Shown: positions 50,837 through 60,003, counted from the stretch's first letter. The stretch is 64,000 nucleotides of DNA from Solirubrobacterales bacterium (GCA_021155855.1 JAJNAZ010000001.1:1-64000); one strand, 5' to 3'. Numbers and translations are program-made. Notes: generated by a model from the letters alone, not told the origin.

Positions 50837-51865
50837 TCAGGCTGCGAGTTCGCCCGTGAGTCGGATCAACCGCTCGAGCACGCCCTCGGCGGCCCCCGAG
50901 TCGATCGAATCGTGGGCGCGCTCGATCCCGGCGCCGAGATCGTGAGCGGCATCGGCGGCGAGGATCGCCGCGCCGGCGTTGATGCAGACGACGTCGCGCG
51001 CCGGCCCGCGCTCGCCACCAAGCACGGCGCGCACGGTCGCCGCGTTGTGCTCCGGCTCGCCGCCGGCGATCGTGGCGAGCTCGACGCGCGCGATCCCGAG
51101 GTCCTCGGGAGCGACGAACCACTCCTCCGTGCCGCCGTCCGCGACCTCGACCACACGGGTGCGCTCCGAGATGCTGATCTCGTCGACGCCGTCGTCGGCG
51201 CAGACGACCAGCGCCCGCTCGCAGCCGAGCCCGACGAGCGCCTCGGCGATCGTCTCCTGGTAGAGCCGATCGGAGACCCCGAGCAGCTGGCGGCTGGCGC
51301 CCGCGGGGTTCGTCAGCGGCCCGAGGAAGTTGAAGATCGTCCGCACGGCGAGCTCCCTGCGCACCGGTGCAACGTGCTTCATCGCCGCGTGATGGCGGGG
51401 AGCGAACATGAACCCGAAGCCGACCTCCGCGACGCAGCGGGCGACCGCTTCCGGGTCGAGCTCGATCCTCACGTCGAGCGCCTCGAGCAGGTCCGCCGAG
51501 CCGCAGCGGCTGGTGCTCGACCGGTTGCCATGCTTGGCGACCGCGCAGCCGGCGCCGGCGGCGACGAGCGCGGCGGCGGTCGAGATGTTGAAGGTCGAGG
51601 GCCCGCCGCCGGTTCCGGCCGTGTCGACGAGATCGTCGCGGCGAACCTCGACCGAGGCGGCAAGGCGGCGCATGGTGCGCGCCAGGCCGACCAGCTCAGC
51701 CACGGTCTCGCCCTTGGCGCGCAGGGCGATCAAGAAGGCGGCGGCCTGCACGTCGCCGGCGCGGCCCTCCATCACCTCGTCGAGCACCGCCGAGGCGTGA
51801 TCGGCGGTCAGGTGGCGGCCGTCGGCGACCGCGTCGATCGCTCGGGTGAGAATCTCGTTGGGCAT
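50837..51865 (-). CDS. trpD: Anthranilate phosphoribosyltransferase
   Basis: A 342-residue enzyme transferring the phosphoribosyl group of PRPP to anthranilate. The PRPP loop is VDTAGTGGGPSTFNIST, and KHGNRSSTSRCGSADLLEA and FNFLGPLTNPAG are typical. ATG 51865 shares one base with the trpG stop. Confidence 0.96.
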   Translation of the reverse strand: MPNEILTRAIDAVADGRHLTADHASAVLDEVMEGRAGDVQAAAFLIALRAKGETVAELVGLARTMRRLAASVEVRRDDLVDTAGTGGGPSTFNISTAAALVAAGAGCAVAKHGNRSSTSRCGSADLLEALDVRIELDPEAVARCVAEVGFGFMFAPRHHAAMKHVAPVRRELAVRTIFNFLGPLTNPAGASRQLLGVSDRLYQETIAEALVGLGCERALVVCADDGVDEISISERTRVVEVADGGTEEWFVAPEDLGIARVELATIAGGEPEHNAATVRAVLGGERGPARDVVCINAGAAILAADAAHDLGAGIERAHDSIDSGAAEGVLERLIRLTGELAA

Positions 51866-52452
51866 CAGGCAGGTTGCTCGTTGCTCGTTGACGGTTGCTC
51901 GAGGAAGTTGCGGAGGAGCTGCTTGCCGTCGGGGGTGAGCACCGACTCCGGGTGGAACTGGACGCCGACGGCGGCAAGCTCCCGGTGGCGAACGGCCATC
52001 ACGACGTCCTCGTAGGCCGCCGTGCGCTCGAGCTCGCCGGGAAGCTCGGGGTCGGCGACGAGCGAGTGGTAGCGGCCGCCCCGCAACGGGTTCGGCAGGC
52101 CCGCGAAGAGGCCGGCGCCATCGTGATCGATCTCGGCGTCCTTACCGTGGATCGGCTCGCCGCGGATCGTGCGACCGCCGAACGCCTCGACCAGGGCCTG
52201 GTGGCCGAGGCAGACGCCCAGCGTGGCGATGCCCGCCTCGGGGAAGGCGCGCGCGGCATCGATCGAGATCCCCGCATCGGCCGGCGTGCACGGGCCGGGC
52301 GAGATCACCAGCCGGTCGGGCCGCCGCTCGAGCAGCTCGGCGACGCTGGCGGCGTCGTTGCGGACGACGTCGATTGACGCCCCGAGCTCGCCGAGATAGT
52401 CGACCAGGTTGTAGGTGAAGCTGTCGTAATTGTCGAGAACCAGGACACGCAT
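51865..52452 (-). CDS. trpG: Anthranilate synthase component II (glutamine amidotransferase)
   Basis: A 195-residue class I amidotransferase. The nucleophile Cys is in LGVCLGHQAL, the oxyanion segment is VISPGPCTPADAG, and the His/Glu pair is in VGVQFHPESVLT. It releases ammonia from glutamine for TrpE. ATG 52452 opens with MRVLVLDNYDSFTYN, the classic start. An ATG at 52509 is less likely. The gene lies 47 bp after trpE. Confidence 0.95.
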   Translation of the reverse strand: MRVLVLDNYDSFTYNLVDYLGELGASIDVVRNDAASVAELLERRPDRLVISPGPCTPADAGISIDAARAFPEAGIATLGVCLGHQALVEAFGGRTIRGEPIHGKDAEIDHDGAGLFAGLPNPLRGGRYHSLVADPELPGELERTAAYEDVVMAVRHRELAAVGVQFHPESVLTPDGKQLLRNFLEQPSTSNEQPA

Positions 52453-52499
52453 ATCAGGCGCCTCAACGGCGGCGCGGCTCGGCTTCGCTTCGCTCTGCC

Positions 52500-54014
52500 T
52501 CACGGCCACTCCGGCTGAGCCACCGCCGTCTCGATCGCCTTGAACATCGCCTCCGCCTTGTCAAGGGACTCCTGGTACTCGCGCTCGGGCCGCGCGTCGG
52601 CGACCGTCCCGCCGCCCGACTGGATGTGGACCAGCCCGTCCTTGACCACCGCGGTGCGGATGTGGATCGCCGTGTCGAGGTCGCCGGTGAAGCTCAGGTA
52701 ACCGATCGCGCCGCCGTAGGAGCAGCGCTTGTGGGGCTCGAGCTCGTCGATGATCTCCATCGCCCGAACCTTCGGCGCTCCCGAGAGCGTGCCCGCCGGA
52801 AGCGAGGCGCGCAGCACGTCGATCGCCGTCAGACCGCCGCGAAGGGTGCCCGAGACCTGGCTCACGATGTGGAGCACGTGCGAATAGGTCTCGACCACCA
52901 TGAACTCGTCGACGGCGACGCTGCCGTACTCGCTCACCCGGCCGAGGTCGTTGCGAGCGAGATCGACCAGCATCACGTGCTCGGCGCGCTCCTTCGGGTC
53001 GGCGAGCAACGCCTCGGCACGGCGCCGGTCGTCCTCCTCCGACTCCGCGCGCGGATAGGTGCCGGCGATCGGCCGCGCCTCGACCCGCCGACCGCTCACC
53101 TTCACCAGCGGCTCGGGCGAGGCGCCGGCGATCTGGAGGTCACCGAACTCGAGGAAGTACATGTACGGAGAGGGGTTGACCGTCCGCAGTCCGCGATAGA
53201 TCGAGAACGCCTCGACCGGCGCCGGGCCGGAGAACCGCTGCGAGGGGACGACCTGGTAGGCGTCGCCGGCGCGGATGTACTCGATGATCCGCGCGACGTT
53301 GGCCTCGAACTGCTCCCGGCTGAGATTGGATTCGTATCGCGGCGGCGCCGGCTGGGAGCGCGGCTGCTCGACCGGGGGTACCGGGCTGCGAAGCGCGGCG
53401 CGCGCCTCGTCGATCAGGCTCGCGCTGCGCTCGTAGGCAGCGTCGACCTCCTCGGGGCCGTCGACCCGGGCGTAGGCGAGCATCGTCACCTCATGCTTGA
53501 GGTGATCGAAGGCGAGCATCAGCTCGCAGACCATCAGCGCCAGGTCCGGGATCCCGAGCGGGTCCGAGTTCGGGGGGCCGAGGCGCTCGACCGTGCGCAC
53601 GAGGTCGTAGCCGAAATAGCCGACGGCACCGCCGGCGAACGGCGGCAGGCGCTCGGGCTCGGCGACCCGGTACTCGGCGAGCCGCTCGGCGACCGCTGCG
53701 TAGGGATCGGCGACCTCGCTGCGGACAGGGCCACGATCACCGAGCTCGGTCAGGGTCCCCTCCGCCCAGCGCAGCTCGACCCGCGGCCGGAAGCCGAGGA
53801 ACGAGTGGCGGCCGAGCCGGCCCTGCTCGGCGGACTCGAGCAAGAAACTTGGCCCCGCGAACGCGGCGCGCAGCTTCAGGAAGGCCGACACCGGGGTCTC
53901 GCAGTCGTCGACGAACCGATGAGCGATCGGGATCACGTTCGCCTGGCTCGCGAGCTCGCGGGCGCGCTCGATGTCGGGCTCGAGCGCCGGGACGCGTTCA
54001 GCGGCGACGGCCAT
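52500..54014 (-). CDS. trpE: Anthranilate synthase component I
   Basis: A 504-residue chorismate-using enzyme. The N-terminal SFLLES segment (about residue 57) is the family's tryptophan feedback site. The catalytic region shows NPSPYMYFLEFGDLQIAGAS, SPEPLVKV, PIAGTYPRA, ERAEHVMLVDLARNDLGRV and SGAPKVRAMEIIDELE. ATG 54014 has GGAGGAG just upstream and overlaps the hisIE gene by 17 bp. Feedback inhibition by tryptophan is expected from the LLES motif. Confidence 0.96.
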   Translation of the reverse strand: MAVAAERVPALEPDIERARELASQANVIPIAHRFVDDCETPVSAFLKLRAAFAGPSFLLESAEQGRLGRHSFLGFRPRVELRWAEGTLTELGDRGPVRSEVADPYAAVAERLAEYRVAEPERLPPFAGGAVGYFGYDLVRTVERLGPPNSDPLGIPDLALMVCELMLAFDHLKHEVTMLAYARVDGPEEVDAAYERSASLIDEARAALRSPVPPVEQPRSQPAPPRYESNLSREQFEANVARIIEYIRAGDAYQVVPSQRFSGPAPVEAFSIYRGLRTVNPSPYMYFLEFGDLQIAGASPEPLVKVSGRRVEARPIAGTYPRAESEEDDRRRAEALLADPKERAEHVMLVDLARNDLGRVSEYGSVAVDEFMVVETYSHVLHIVSQVSGTLRGGLTAIDVLRASLPAGTLSGAPKVRAMEIIDELEPHKRCSYGGAIGYLSFTGDLDTAIHIRTAVVKDGLVHIQSGGGTVADARPEREYQESLDKAEAMFKAIETAVAQPEWP

Positions 54015-54672
54015 TGAGCTCCTCCAAGGCGGCGGCGAGCGGCACCTCGCGCGACAGCAGCAGCACCTCGAGGTGGTACAGCAGGTCGGCGGCCTCGGCG
54101 GCGACGCGCCGATCCGACTCCGCGGCCGCCGCCCTGGCGACCTCGTCGGCCTCCTCGCGCACCTTGTCTCCGATCCGCCCTGGATCGGCGAGCAGCTCCA
54201 TCGTGTAGGAGCCGTCGGGCCGCTCGCGCCGCCGGCGCCCGAGCGTGCGCGCGAGCTCCGCGAGCGCCTCGTGGGCGGCGGGCGCGGGCTCGCCCTCGAC
54301 GGCGTCCGCCTCGGGCGCGGTGTCCGCGGCGCCGCCGAGCTCGCGATAAAAGCACGAGCGCTCGCCGGTGTGGCAGGCCGGACCCGCCGGCTCAACCAGG
54401 GCGACGAGAGCGTCGCAGTCGCAGTCGTAGCGCAGCTGGCGCAACCGCTGGAGGTTCCCCGACGTCTCGCCCTTGCGCCACAGCTCGCCCCGCGAGCGAC
54501 TGAACAAGTGGATCTCTCCGGTCTCGCGAGTGCGGCGGAGCGCATCGGCATTCATGTAGGCGAGCGTCAGCACCTCGCCGGTGCGCCAGTCCTGCAGCAC
54601 GCACGGGACAATCCCGTTCGCGTCGAAGCGGATTGCATCCTCGCCGGCGTCCGCGGCCCGTTCGCCCGTCAT
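53998..54672 (-). CDS. hisI: Bifunctional phosphoribosyl-AMP cyclohydrolase/phosphoribosyl-ATP pyrophosphatase
   Basis: A 224-residue HisI-HisE fusion (hisIE). The HisI half (about 10-115) has LTLAYMNADALRRTRETGE, WRKGETSGN and the metal-binding DCDCDALVALV with ACHTGERSCF. The HisE half (about 135-220) has the pyrophosphohydrolase signature KVREEADEVARAA and DLLYHLEVLL. It carries out steps two and three of histidine synthesis. ATG 54672. It leads the trpEGDC series here, apart from any other his gene. Confidence 0.94.
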   Translation of the reverse strand: MTGERAADAGEDAIRFDANGIVPCVLQDWRTGEVLTLAYMNADALRRTRETGEIHLFSRSRGELWRKGETSGNLQRLRQLRYDCDCDALVALVEPAGPACHTGERSCFYRELGGAADTAPEADAVEGEPAPAAHEALAELARTLGRRRRERPDGSYTMELLADPGRIGDKVREEADEVARAAAAESDRRVAAEAADLLYHLEVLLLSREVPLAAALEELNGRRR

Positions 54673-54814
54673 TGCAGGGAGTCTACGAGCCGTCTCACGG
54701 CCCTCGGGCCGGCGCCCGGCGCCGACCACCTTCACCGCCCTCGCAGCCGCCGGACTGCGCGAGTAGCGGCAGGCGCGATTAGGATCAGCGCAAGCCCACG
54801 AGGAGGAGAGACCG

Positions 54815-55123
54815 ATGCACGCACGCGTTGTCAGATTCACCGACGTGACCCCGGAGAGAATCTCCGAGATCGTCGCCCGAGTCGAGGAGACCGGACCGCC
54901 GCCGGGGGTGGATCCGATTGGACTCGAGCTCTTCGTCGACGACACGCAGGGCACCGCCATCTTCGTCGGCTATTTCGAGACGGAGGAGAGGTTGCGCGAG
55001 GCGAGCGCGGTCTTCGATCAGATGGACTCCTCAGACACCCCGGGCAGCCGTGCCTCCGTCGACCTGTGTGAAGTCAAACTGCAACGCAGGACCGGCCAGG
55101 ACTCAGCGTCGGCTACTTCCTGA
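54815..55123 (+). CDS. Small conserved-looking protein, possible dimeric alpha/beta-barrel (ABM-like)
   Basis: A 102-residue soluble protein starting MHARVVRFTDVTPERI, with FVDDTQGTAIFVGYFETEE in the middle and VDLCEVKLQRR near the end. The alternation resembles antibiotic-biosynthesis-monooxygenase-like (dimeric ferredoxin-fold) proteins, but no catalytic motif is clear. GAGGAGGAGAG just upstream of ATG 54815 is a strong ribosome-binding site and supports a real gene. It stands alone between hisIE and cydA. Function unknown. Confidence 0.65.
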   Translation: MHARVVRFTDVTPERISEIVARVEETGPPPGVDPIGLELFVDDTQGTAIFVGYFETEERLREASAVFDQMDSSDTPGSRASVDLCEVKLQRRTGQDSASATS

Positions 55124-55192
55124 GCGGGTGGCCTTGCGGCTGACCCGGCTCGGAATGCGATGAAATGACCTAGACGGAGCTTCCGCTCGATT

Positions 55193-55221
55193 CCGCGGTC
55201 GATCCCCGGTACCGACCGCGG
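55193..55221 (+). promoter_or_regulatory. Inverted repeat in the cydA leader
   Basis: A perfect 9-bp inverted repeat CCGCGGTCG/CGACCGCGG (55193-55201 with 55213-55221) with an 11-nt loop, ending 7 nt before the cydA ATG. It occupies the place of the ribosome-binding site, so it may be a translational control hairpin or a protein-binding site. Confidence 0.5.
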
Positions 55222-55228
55222 TGAAAGA

Positions 55229-56623
55229 ATGCCGGCGATGCCGGCGTTGGATCTCCTCGGCGGAGCGCTCTCGGCCCTCGGCCAGGCGAACTTCCCTTCG
55301 GTCGACCAGGATTACCTACTCGAGGCGCGACAGATGCAGGCGCTCTCGCTGGGGGTCCACATCCCGCTGGTCTGCTTCGGGATCTCGTTCCCGGCGATCG
55401 TGCTCTTCGTCGAGGGCCTCTACCTGCGCACCGGCGACCCCGTCTACCACCAGCTCGCCAAGCGCTGGTCGAAGGTGATGCTGATCCTGTTCGCGGTCGG
55501 GGTGGTGACCGGAACGATCCTCTCGTTCGAGCTCGGCCTGCTCTGGCCCGAGTGGATGGCCAAGTTCGGTGACGTCTTCGGTATCGCCTTCGCCCTCGAG
55601 GGCGTCTCGTTCTTCGTCGAGGCGATCTTCATCTCGATCTACGTCTACGGCTGGGATCGGTTGAGCTCTAAGACGCACTTCAAAATGGGGATCCCGATCG
55701 TGATCACCGGCTTCACCGGCTCGATGATGGTGATCGCCGTCAACGGCTGGATGAACCAGCCCACCGGCTTCACGCTTCGGGACGGCGAGGTCGTCGACGT
55801 GCAGCCGTTCGCGGCGCTGTTCAACTCCAACCTCTGGCACGAGCTGATCCACATGTACCTCGCCGGGTTCATCGTCTCCGGCTTCATCGTCGCCGGCGTG
55901 TATGCCCTCGCGCGCCTGCGCGGGCGCCGCGACCGCTATCACCGCGTGGCCCTGATCGTGCCGCTCACCGTCGCCTGCCTGGCGACCCCGGTACAGCTGC
56001 TGGTCGGCGACTGGGCGGCGCGCACCGTGGCCGAGAACCAACCGACCAAGCTGGCGGCGTTCGAGGGCCTCGACGAGACCACCAAGGGTGCCGGCCTGAC
56101 CCTCGGCGGCGTGTACGTCGACGGCGAGACCTACCTCGGGATCACGATTCCTGACCTGCTCTCGCTGCTCGCCTTCCACGACCCGAACGCCACCGTGCAG
56201 GGCCTCGATGCGGTGCCCGAATCCGATCGCCCGCCGGTGGGCCCGGTACGTAACGCGTTCACCGCGATGGTGATGATCGGCAGCGCGCTCGCCGCGCTCG
56301 CGGCGGTCTATCTCTTCGTCTGGTTCCGGCGCTGGCGATTGCCGCGCTCGAAATGGTTCTACCGCGCGGTGGTGATCGCGGGACCGTTGTCCGTCGTCGC
56401 CCTGATCTCCGGCTGGATCGCGACCGAGGTCGGGCGCCAGCCATGGATCGTCTACGAGGTGATGCGCACCTCCGAGGCGGTCACCGGGGCCGACGGGATC
56501 CCGATCGGCTATGCGACCGTCGCCGTGGTCTACCTGACGCTCGCGGCGGTGGTCGTCTGGCTGCTGCGCCGGCTCGCGCGCCAGCCGGTCGAGCGTGAGC
56601 TGCCGGCGGAGGTCGGTCGATGA
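55229..56623 (+). CDS. cydA: Cytochrome bd-type quinol oxidase subunit I
   Basis: A 464-residue membrane subunit with about nine helices carrying the haems. The first helix has the haem-ligand His in LGVHIPLVCFGISFPAI, a further His lies in NLWHELIHMYLAGF, and the quinol-binding loop has ENQPTKLAAFEG, matching the Lys/Glu positions of the E. coli enzyme. GRQPW is near the C-terminus. The Q-loop is of the short type, without the long C-terminal insert. It reduces oxygen with quinol at high affinity. cydB follows with a 4-bp overlap. Confidence 0.95.
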   Translation: MPAMPALDLLGGALSALGQANFPSVDQDYLLEARQMQALSLGVHIPLVCFGISFPAIVLFVEGLYLRTGDPVYHQLAKRWSKVMLILFAVGVVTGTILSFELGLLWPEWMAKFGDVFGIAFALEGVSFFVEAIFISIYVYGWDRLSSKTHFKMGIPIVITGFTGSMMVIAVNGWMNQPTGFTLRDGEVVDVQPFAALFNSNLWHELIHMYLAGFIVSGFIVAGVYALARLRGRRDRYHRVALIVPLTVACLATPVQLLVGDWAARTVAENQPTKLAAFEGLDETTKGAGLTLGGVYVDGETYLGITIPDLLSLLAFHDPNATVQGLDAVPESDRPPVGPVRNAFTAMVMIGSALAALAAVYLFVWFRRWRLPRSKWFYRAVVIAGPLSVVALISGWIATEVGRQPWIVYEVMRTSEAVTGADGIPIGYATVAVVYLTLAAVVVWLLRRLARQPVERELPAEVGR

Positions 56624-57663
56624 CGGTCGATCTGGTGACCGCGGTGCTCGTCATCGGGGTGACGGCCTACGCCGTGCTCGGCGGGGCCGACTTCGGCGCC
56701 GGATTCTGGGACCTGACCGCGGGCGGGGCCCAGCGCGGCGCGCGCGTACGCGGGCTGGTCAAGCGCTCGATGGGACCGGTCTGGGAGGCCAACCACGTGT
56801 GGCTGATCTTCGTTTTGGTGATCTTCTGGACCGGGTTCCCGGAGGCGTTCGGGGCGGTGATGTCGACGCTCTACGTGCCCCTGTTCGCCGCCGCCGTCGG
56901 GATCATCCTGCGCGGCGTCGCCTTCGCCGTCCGCGGCGAGGCGGCGACGATCCGCGAGGCCCGCGGGTTCGGGGCGACCTTCGCCCTCTCCTCGGTGCTG
57001 GTGCCGTTCTTCTTCGGCGCCACGATCGGCGCGATCGCCTCGGGACAGGTCCCCGCACCGCCGGGCGGCGGCGATCCGATCGACAGCTGGACGAACGCGA
57101 CCTCGCTCTACATCGGGGTGCTCGCGGTCGCGACCGGCGCCTACCTGGCGGCCGTCTTCATGGCCGCCGACGCGGTCCGCGCCGGCCTGCCCGACCTCAT
57201 CCGCGCCTTCCGGGCGCGCGCGCTCGGCGCCGCAGCGGTGACCGGGGCGCTTGCGATCGGCGGCATCCTCGTCGTCCGCGAGGACGCTCCCGACCTCTAC
57301 GACGGGCTCACCTCCGGCGCCGGCCTGGTCGCCGTGATCGGCTCGGTGATCGCCGGCTCGGTCACCGCGGCGCTGCTGTGGCGTGGGCGCTTCGGCCCGG
57401 CCCGGTTCACCTCGGCGGTAGCGGTCGGCGCCGTGATCGTCGGGTTTGCGCTGGCGCTGTCGCCGGATCTGCTCCCGGGCGTGCTCAGCCTCGATCAGGC
57501 GGCGGCCGGCGACGACACGTTGATCCCGCTGCTCGCCTGCGTCGTAATCGCGGTCGTGATTTTGGTCCCCTCGCTGACCCTGCTCTACCGCCTCACTTTG
57601 CGCGGCACCCTCGACACCGAATTTCGCCCGATCGTCGCCGCGGACCGTGAGGAGCGACCGTGA
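56620..57663 (+). CDS. cydB: Cytochrome bd-type quinol oxidase subunit II
   Basis: A 347-residue membrane protein with about nine helices. It opens with the CydB signature GVTAYAVLGGADFGAGFWDL and contains MGPVWEANHVWLIFVLVIFW and FWTGFPEAFGAVMSTLYVP. It supports the haem subunit structurally. ATG 56620 follows GGAGG and overlaps the cydA stop (ATGA). No cydDC genes are seen nearby. Confidence 0.95.
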   Translation: MTVDLVTAVLVIGVTAYAVLGGADFGAGFWDLTAGGAQRGARVRGLVKRSMGPVWEANHVWLIFVLVIFWTGFPEAFGAVMSTLYVPLFAAAVGIILRGVAFAVRGEAATIREARGFGATFALSSVLVPFFFGATIGAIASGQVPAPPGGGDPIDSWTNATSLYIGVLAVATGAYLAAVFMAADAVRAGLPDLIRAFRARALGAAAVTGALAIGGILVVREDAPDLYDGLTSGAGLVAVIGSVIAGSVTAALLWRGRFGPARFTSAVAVGAVIVGFALALSPDLLPGVLSLDQAAAGDDTLIPLLACVVIAVVILVPSLTLLYRLTLRGTLDTEFRPIVAADREERP

Positions 57664-57854
57664 GGGCGCGCCCCGGCCGCACCTTCCTCCCCGCGCTCCT
57701 GCTGCTCGCGGGCGCCGGCCTCGTCCTGTTCATCGCCGCGGCGGACTGGCTGCGGCTGACGGCCGCGCTCCTGCTCCTGCTCGGCATCGCCCTCGGCGTC
57801 TTCGCGATCGCGACCCCCGACTACCTCGCGGCCGGCGAGGACGAGGACTCCTAG
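57660..57854 (+). CDS. Small two-helix membrane protein coupled to cydB
   Basis: A 64-residue protein starting at GTG 57660, which overlaps the cydB stop by 4 bp. It has two hydrophobic helices (FLPALLLLAGAGLVLFIAAA and LRLTAALLLLLGIALGVFAI) and an acidic C-terminus. The family is not recognised. Tight coupling to cydB suggests a third, accessory subunit or assembly factor of the oxidase, as CydX/CydS are in other bacteria, although those have one helix. It converges with era, 4 bp away. Confidence 0.6.
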   Translation: MRARPGRTFLPALLLLAGAGLVLFIAAADWLRLTAALLLLLGIALGVFAIATPDYLAAGEDEDS

Positions 57855-57858
57855 CGCC

Positions 57859-58776
57859 TCAGTCGATGCCGAGGCGGTCGAGCAGGCTCTCGTCGCGGCG
57901 CCAGCGCTCGCGGACGCGGACCTGGAGGTCGAGGAAGACCTTGGCGCCGAGCTCGCGCTCGAGCTCCTTGCGGGCTGCGGTGCCGACCTCACGCACCATG
58001 CGCCCTCCCTTGCCGATCAGGATCGCTTTCTGAGAGTCGGTCTCCACCCAGATCTGAGCGCTGATCTCGATCAGCCCGTCCGCGCGCTCGGCGAGCTCGT
58101 CGACGGCGACCTCGACCGCGTGCGGAAGCTCCTCGCGGGTTCGCCGCAGGACCTGCTCGCGGATGAGCTCGGCGAGATGGACCTCGCTCGGCTGGTCGGT
58201 GCGCTCCTCGGGCGCATACAGCAGCGGCCCCACGGGCATCAGCTCGGCGAGCCGGGCGACCAGCGGCCCGACTCCGGTCCCCCGCTTGGCCGACACCGGG
58301 AACACCTCGTCGACGACCTCGAGCTCGGCTGCCTCGACGAGCACCTCGGTCGTGCGTGGCGGATCGAGGCGATCGGTCTTGTTGACCGCGCAGATCACCG
58401 GCGCCTCCGGGTGCGCCGCCAGCAGGTGCCGGCCGATGAAACGGTCGCCGGGACCGATCCCCTGCTCGCCGTTGACCACGAACAGGACCGCGTCGGCGCC
58501 GTCGAGCTCATGCTCGACCCGGCGCTGCATTCGCTGGGTGAGCACGTCGCGGGGCCGCTGCACTCCCGGGAGGTCGACCAGCACGAGCTGCCAGCCCGCG
58601 GCGAGGTCGGTGGCGACTCCACGGCTCGCCCGCCGGGTCGTCTGTGGGCGGTCGGAGATGATCGCCACCTTGGTGCCGACGATCGCGTTCACCAGGGTGG
58701 ACTTGCCCACGTTCGGGCGTCCGGCGAGGCCGATGAAGCCGGCGCGGGTCGTCGCTTGGGGCTCGTCGCCGCTCAT
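57859..58776 (-). CDS. era: GTPase Era
   Basis: A 305-residue GTPase for 16S rRNA/30S maturation. G1 is AGRPNVGKSTLVNAI, G3 VLVDLPGVQ, G4 AVNKTDRL and G5 VSAKRG. The C-terminal KH domain shows AILIGKGGRMVREVGTAAR. ATG 58776 overlaps the ybeY stop by 4 bp. It is the last gene of the phoH-ybeY-era unit. Confidence 0.96.
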   Translation of the reverse strand: MSGDEPQATTRAGFIGLAGRPNVGKSTLVNAIVGTKVAIISDRPQTTRRASRGVATDLAAGWQLVLVDLPGVQRPRDVLTQRMQRRVEHELDGADAVLFVVNGEQGIGPGDRFIGRHLLAAHPEAPVICAVNKTDRLDPPRTTEVLVEAAELEVVDEVFPVSAKRGTGVGPLVARLAELMPVGPLLYAPEERTDQPSEVHLAELIREQVLRRTREELPHAVEVAVDELAERADGLIEISAQIWVETDSQKAILIGKGGRMVREVGTAARKELERELGAKVFLDLQVRVRERWRRDESLLDRLGID

Positions 58777-59138
58777 TCGAGCGAGGCGAGGATCGTCGCC
58801 TGCAAGGCGAGCATCTCGCCGCGGTCGGTTTCGTGGTCATACCCGCAGAGGTGAAGCACTCCGTGGATGGTGGCCTCGACCGGGTCCTCGGTGTGCTCGG
58901 AGCAGATGATCACGTCGCCGAGCTCCCTCGGACCCACGGCCGTGCCGGCGCCGTCGATTGGAAACGCGAGCACGTCGGTAGGCGCGTCTCGCCCGCGGTG
59001 GGCACGGTTGAGCTCGTGGATCCGCCGCTTTCCCACCAGCTCGACCGAGAGGTGGCCGTCGTCGACTCCGGCGGCAGCGAGCGTTGCGCTGACCGCCTCG
59101 CGCAGCTCCGCCGGAACGTCGGACAGGTCCAGGGTCAA
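58773..59138 (-). CDS. ybeY: Endoribonuclease YbeY
   Basis: A 121-residue rRNA-maturation nuclease. The zinc site HGVLHLCGYDHETD carries the H-x3-H-x5-H pattern, preceded by TDVLAFPID. The start is TTG 59138, overlapping the phoH stop as TTGA. It processes 16S rRNA ends together with Era, encoded next. The protein is slightly shorter than the E. coli one, as is usual for the family. Confidence 0.94.
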   Translation of the reverse strand: MTLDLSDVPAELREAVSATLAAAGVDDGHLSVELVGKRRIHELNRAHRGRDAPTDVLAFPIDGAGTAVGPRELGDVIICSEHTEDPVEATIHGVLHLCGYDHETDRGEMLALQATILASLE

Positions 59139-59968
59139 GGCCCCTTCTCGCGCTCGGCGTACTCGCCGTAGGCGGCGACGATCCGCTGCACGAGCTGGTG
59201 GCGGACGACGTCCTCGCCCCCGAAGCGGACGAAGGCGATGTCCTCGACCGCAGACAGGATCTCGCCGACCACGACGAGCCCGGAGCGCTGATCGCGCGGG
59301 AGGTCGATCTGGGTGATGTCGCCGGTGACCACCATCCGCGAGCCGAACCCGAGCCTGGTGAGGAACATCTTCATCTGCTCGGGGCTCGTGTTCTGCGCCT
59401 CGTCGAGGATCACGAACGAGTCGTTGAGCGTCCGGCCGCGCATGAACGCGAGCGGCGCGACCTCGATGATCCCGCGATCGAAGTATGTGAGTACGCGCTC
59501 GGGGTCGAGCATGTCGTAGAGCGCGTCGAACAGGGGACGCAGATAGGGGTCCACCTTTGCCTGGATGTCGCCGGGCAGAAAGCCGAGGCGCTCGCCGGCC
59601 TCGACCGCCGGCCGGGTGAGGATGATGCGGCTGATCTCGCGAGCGTCGAGTGCCGCCACCGCCATCGCCACCGCGAGGAAGGTCTTGCCCGTCCCCGCCG
59701 GGCCGATGCCAAAGGTGACCGTGTGGCGCCGGATCGAGTCGACGTAGCGCTTCTGATTGACCGTCTTCGGCGCCACCTTGATGTTGCGATGGCGCCAAAC
59801 GAGGTCCTCGAGGATCTCGGCGGGCGCCTCCTGCGCCTCGGTGAGCACGTTGCCGCGCAGGAACAGGTCGCATCCGAGGCGGCCCTCGAGCTCGCGCAGG
59901 ACCGAGTCCTCGGAGCCGGCGAGCTCGGCGGCGACCGTGTTGTCGAGGGTCAGCTGGCGGCGAGCCAT
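59135..59968 (-). CDS. PhoH-like ATPase
   Basis: A 277-residue PhoH-family P-loop ATPase. Walker A is GPAGTGKTFLAVAMAV and Walker B SFVILDEAQNTSPEQMKMF. LTRPAVEAGERLGFLPGD and MVVTGDITQIDLP are typical. The N-terminal RNA-binding-like part is shorter than in many homologues (about 320 residues). The fixed neighbourhood with ybeY and era points to a role in RNA metabolism. ATG 59968. Confidence 0.94.
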   Translation of the reverse strand: MARRQLTLDNTVAAELAGSEDSVLRELEGRLGCDLFLRGNVLTEAQEAPAEILEDLVWRHRNIKVAPKTVNQKRYVDSIRRHTVTFGIGPAGTGKTFLAVAMAVAALDAREISRIILTRPAVEAGERLGFLPGDIQAKVDPYLRPLFDALYDMLDPERVLTYFDRGIIEVAPLAFMRGRTLNDSFVILDEAQNTSPEQMKMFLTRLGFGSRMVVTGDITQIDLPRDQRSGLVVVGEILSAVEDIAFVRFGGEDVVRHQLVQRIVAAYGEYAEREKGP

Positions 59969-60003
59969 CAGCGGCCGGTTGCGTGGTCGCGGGCCACGAC
60001 CCG

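Noticed and set aside
55193-55221. Rex-type redox operator before cydA
   Set aside because: The inverted repeat lacks the TTGTGA/TCACAA half-sites.
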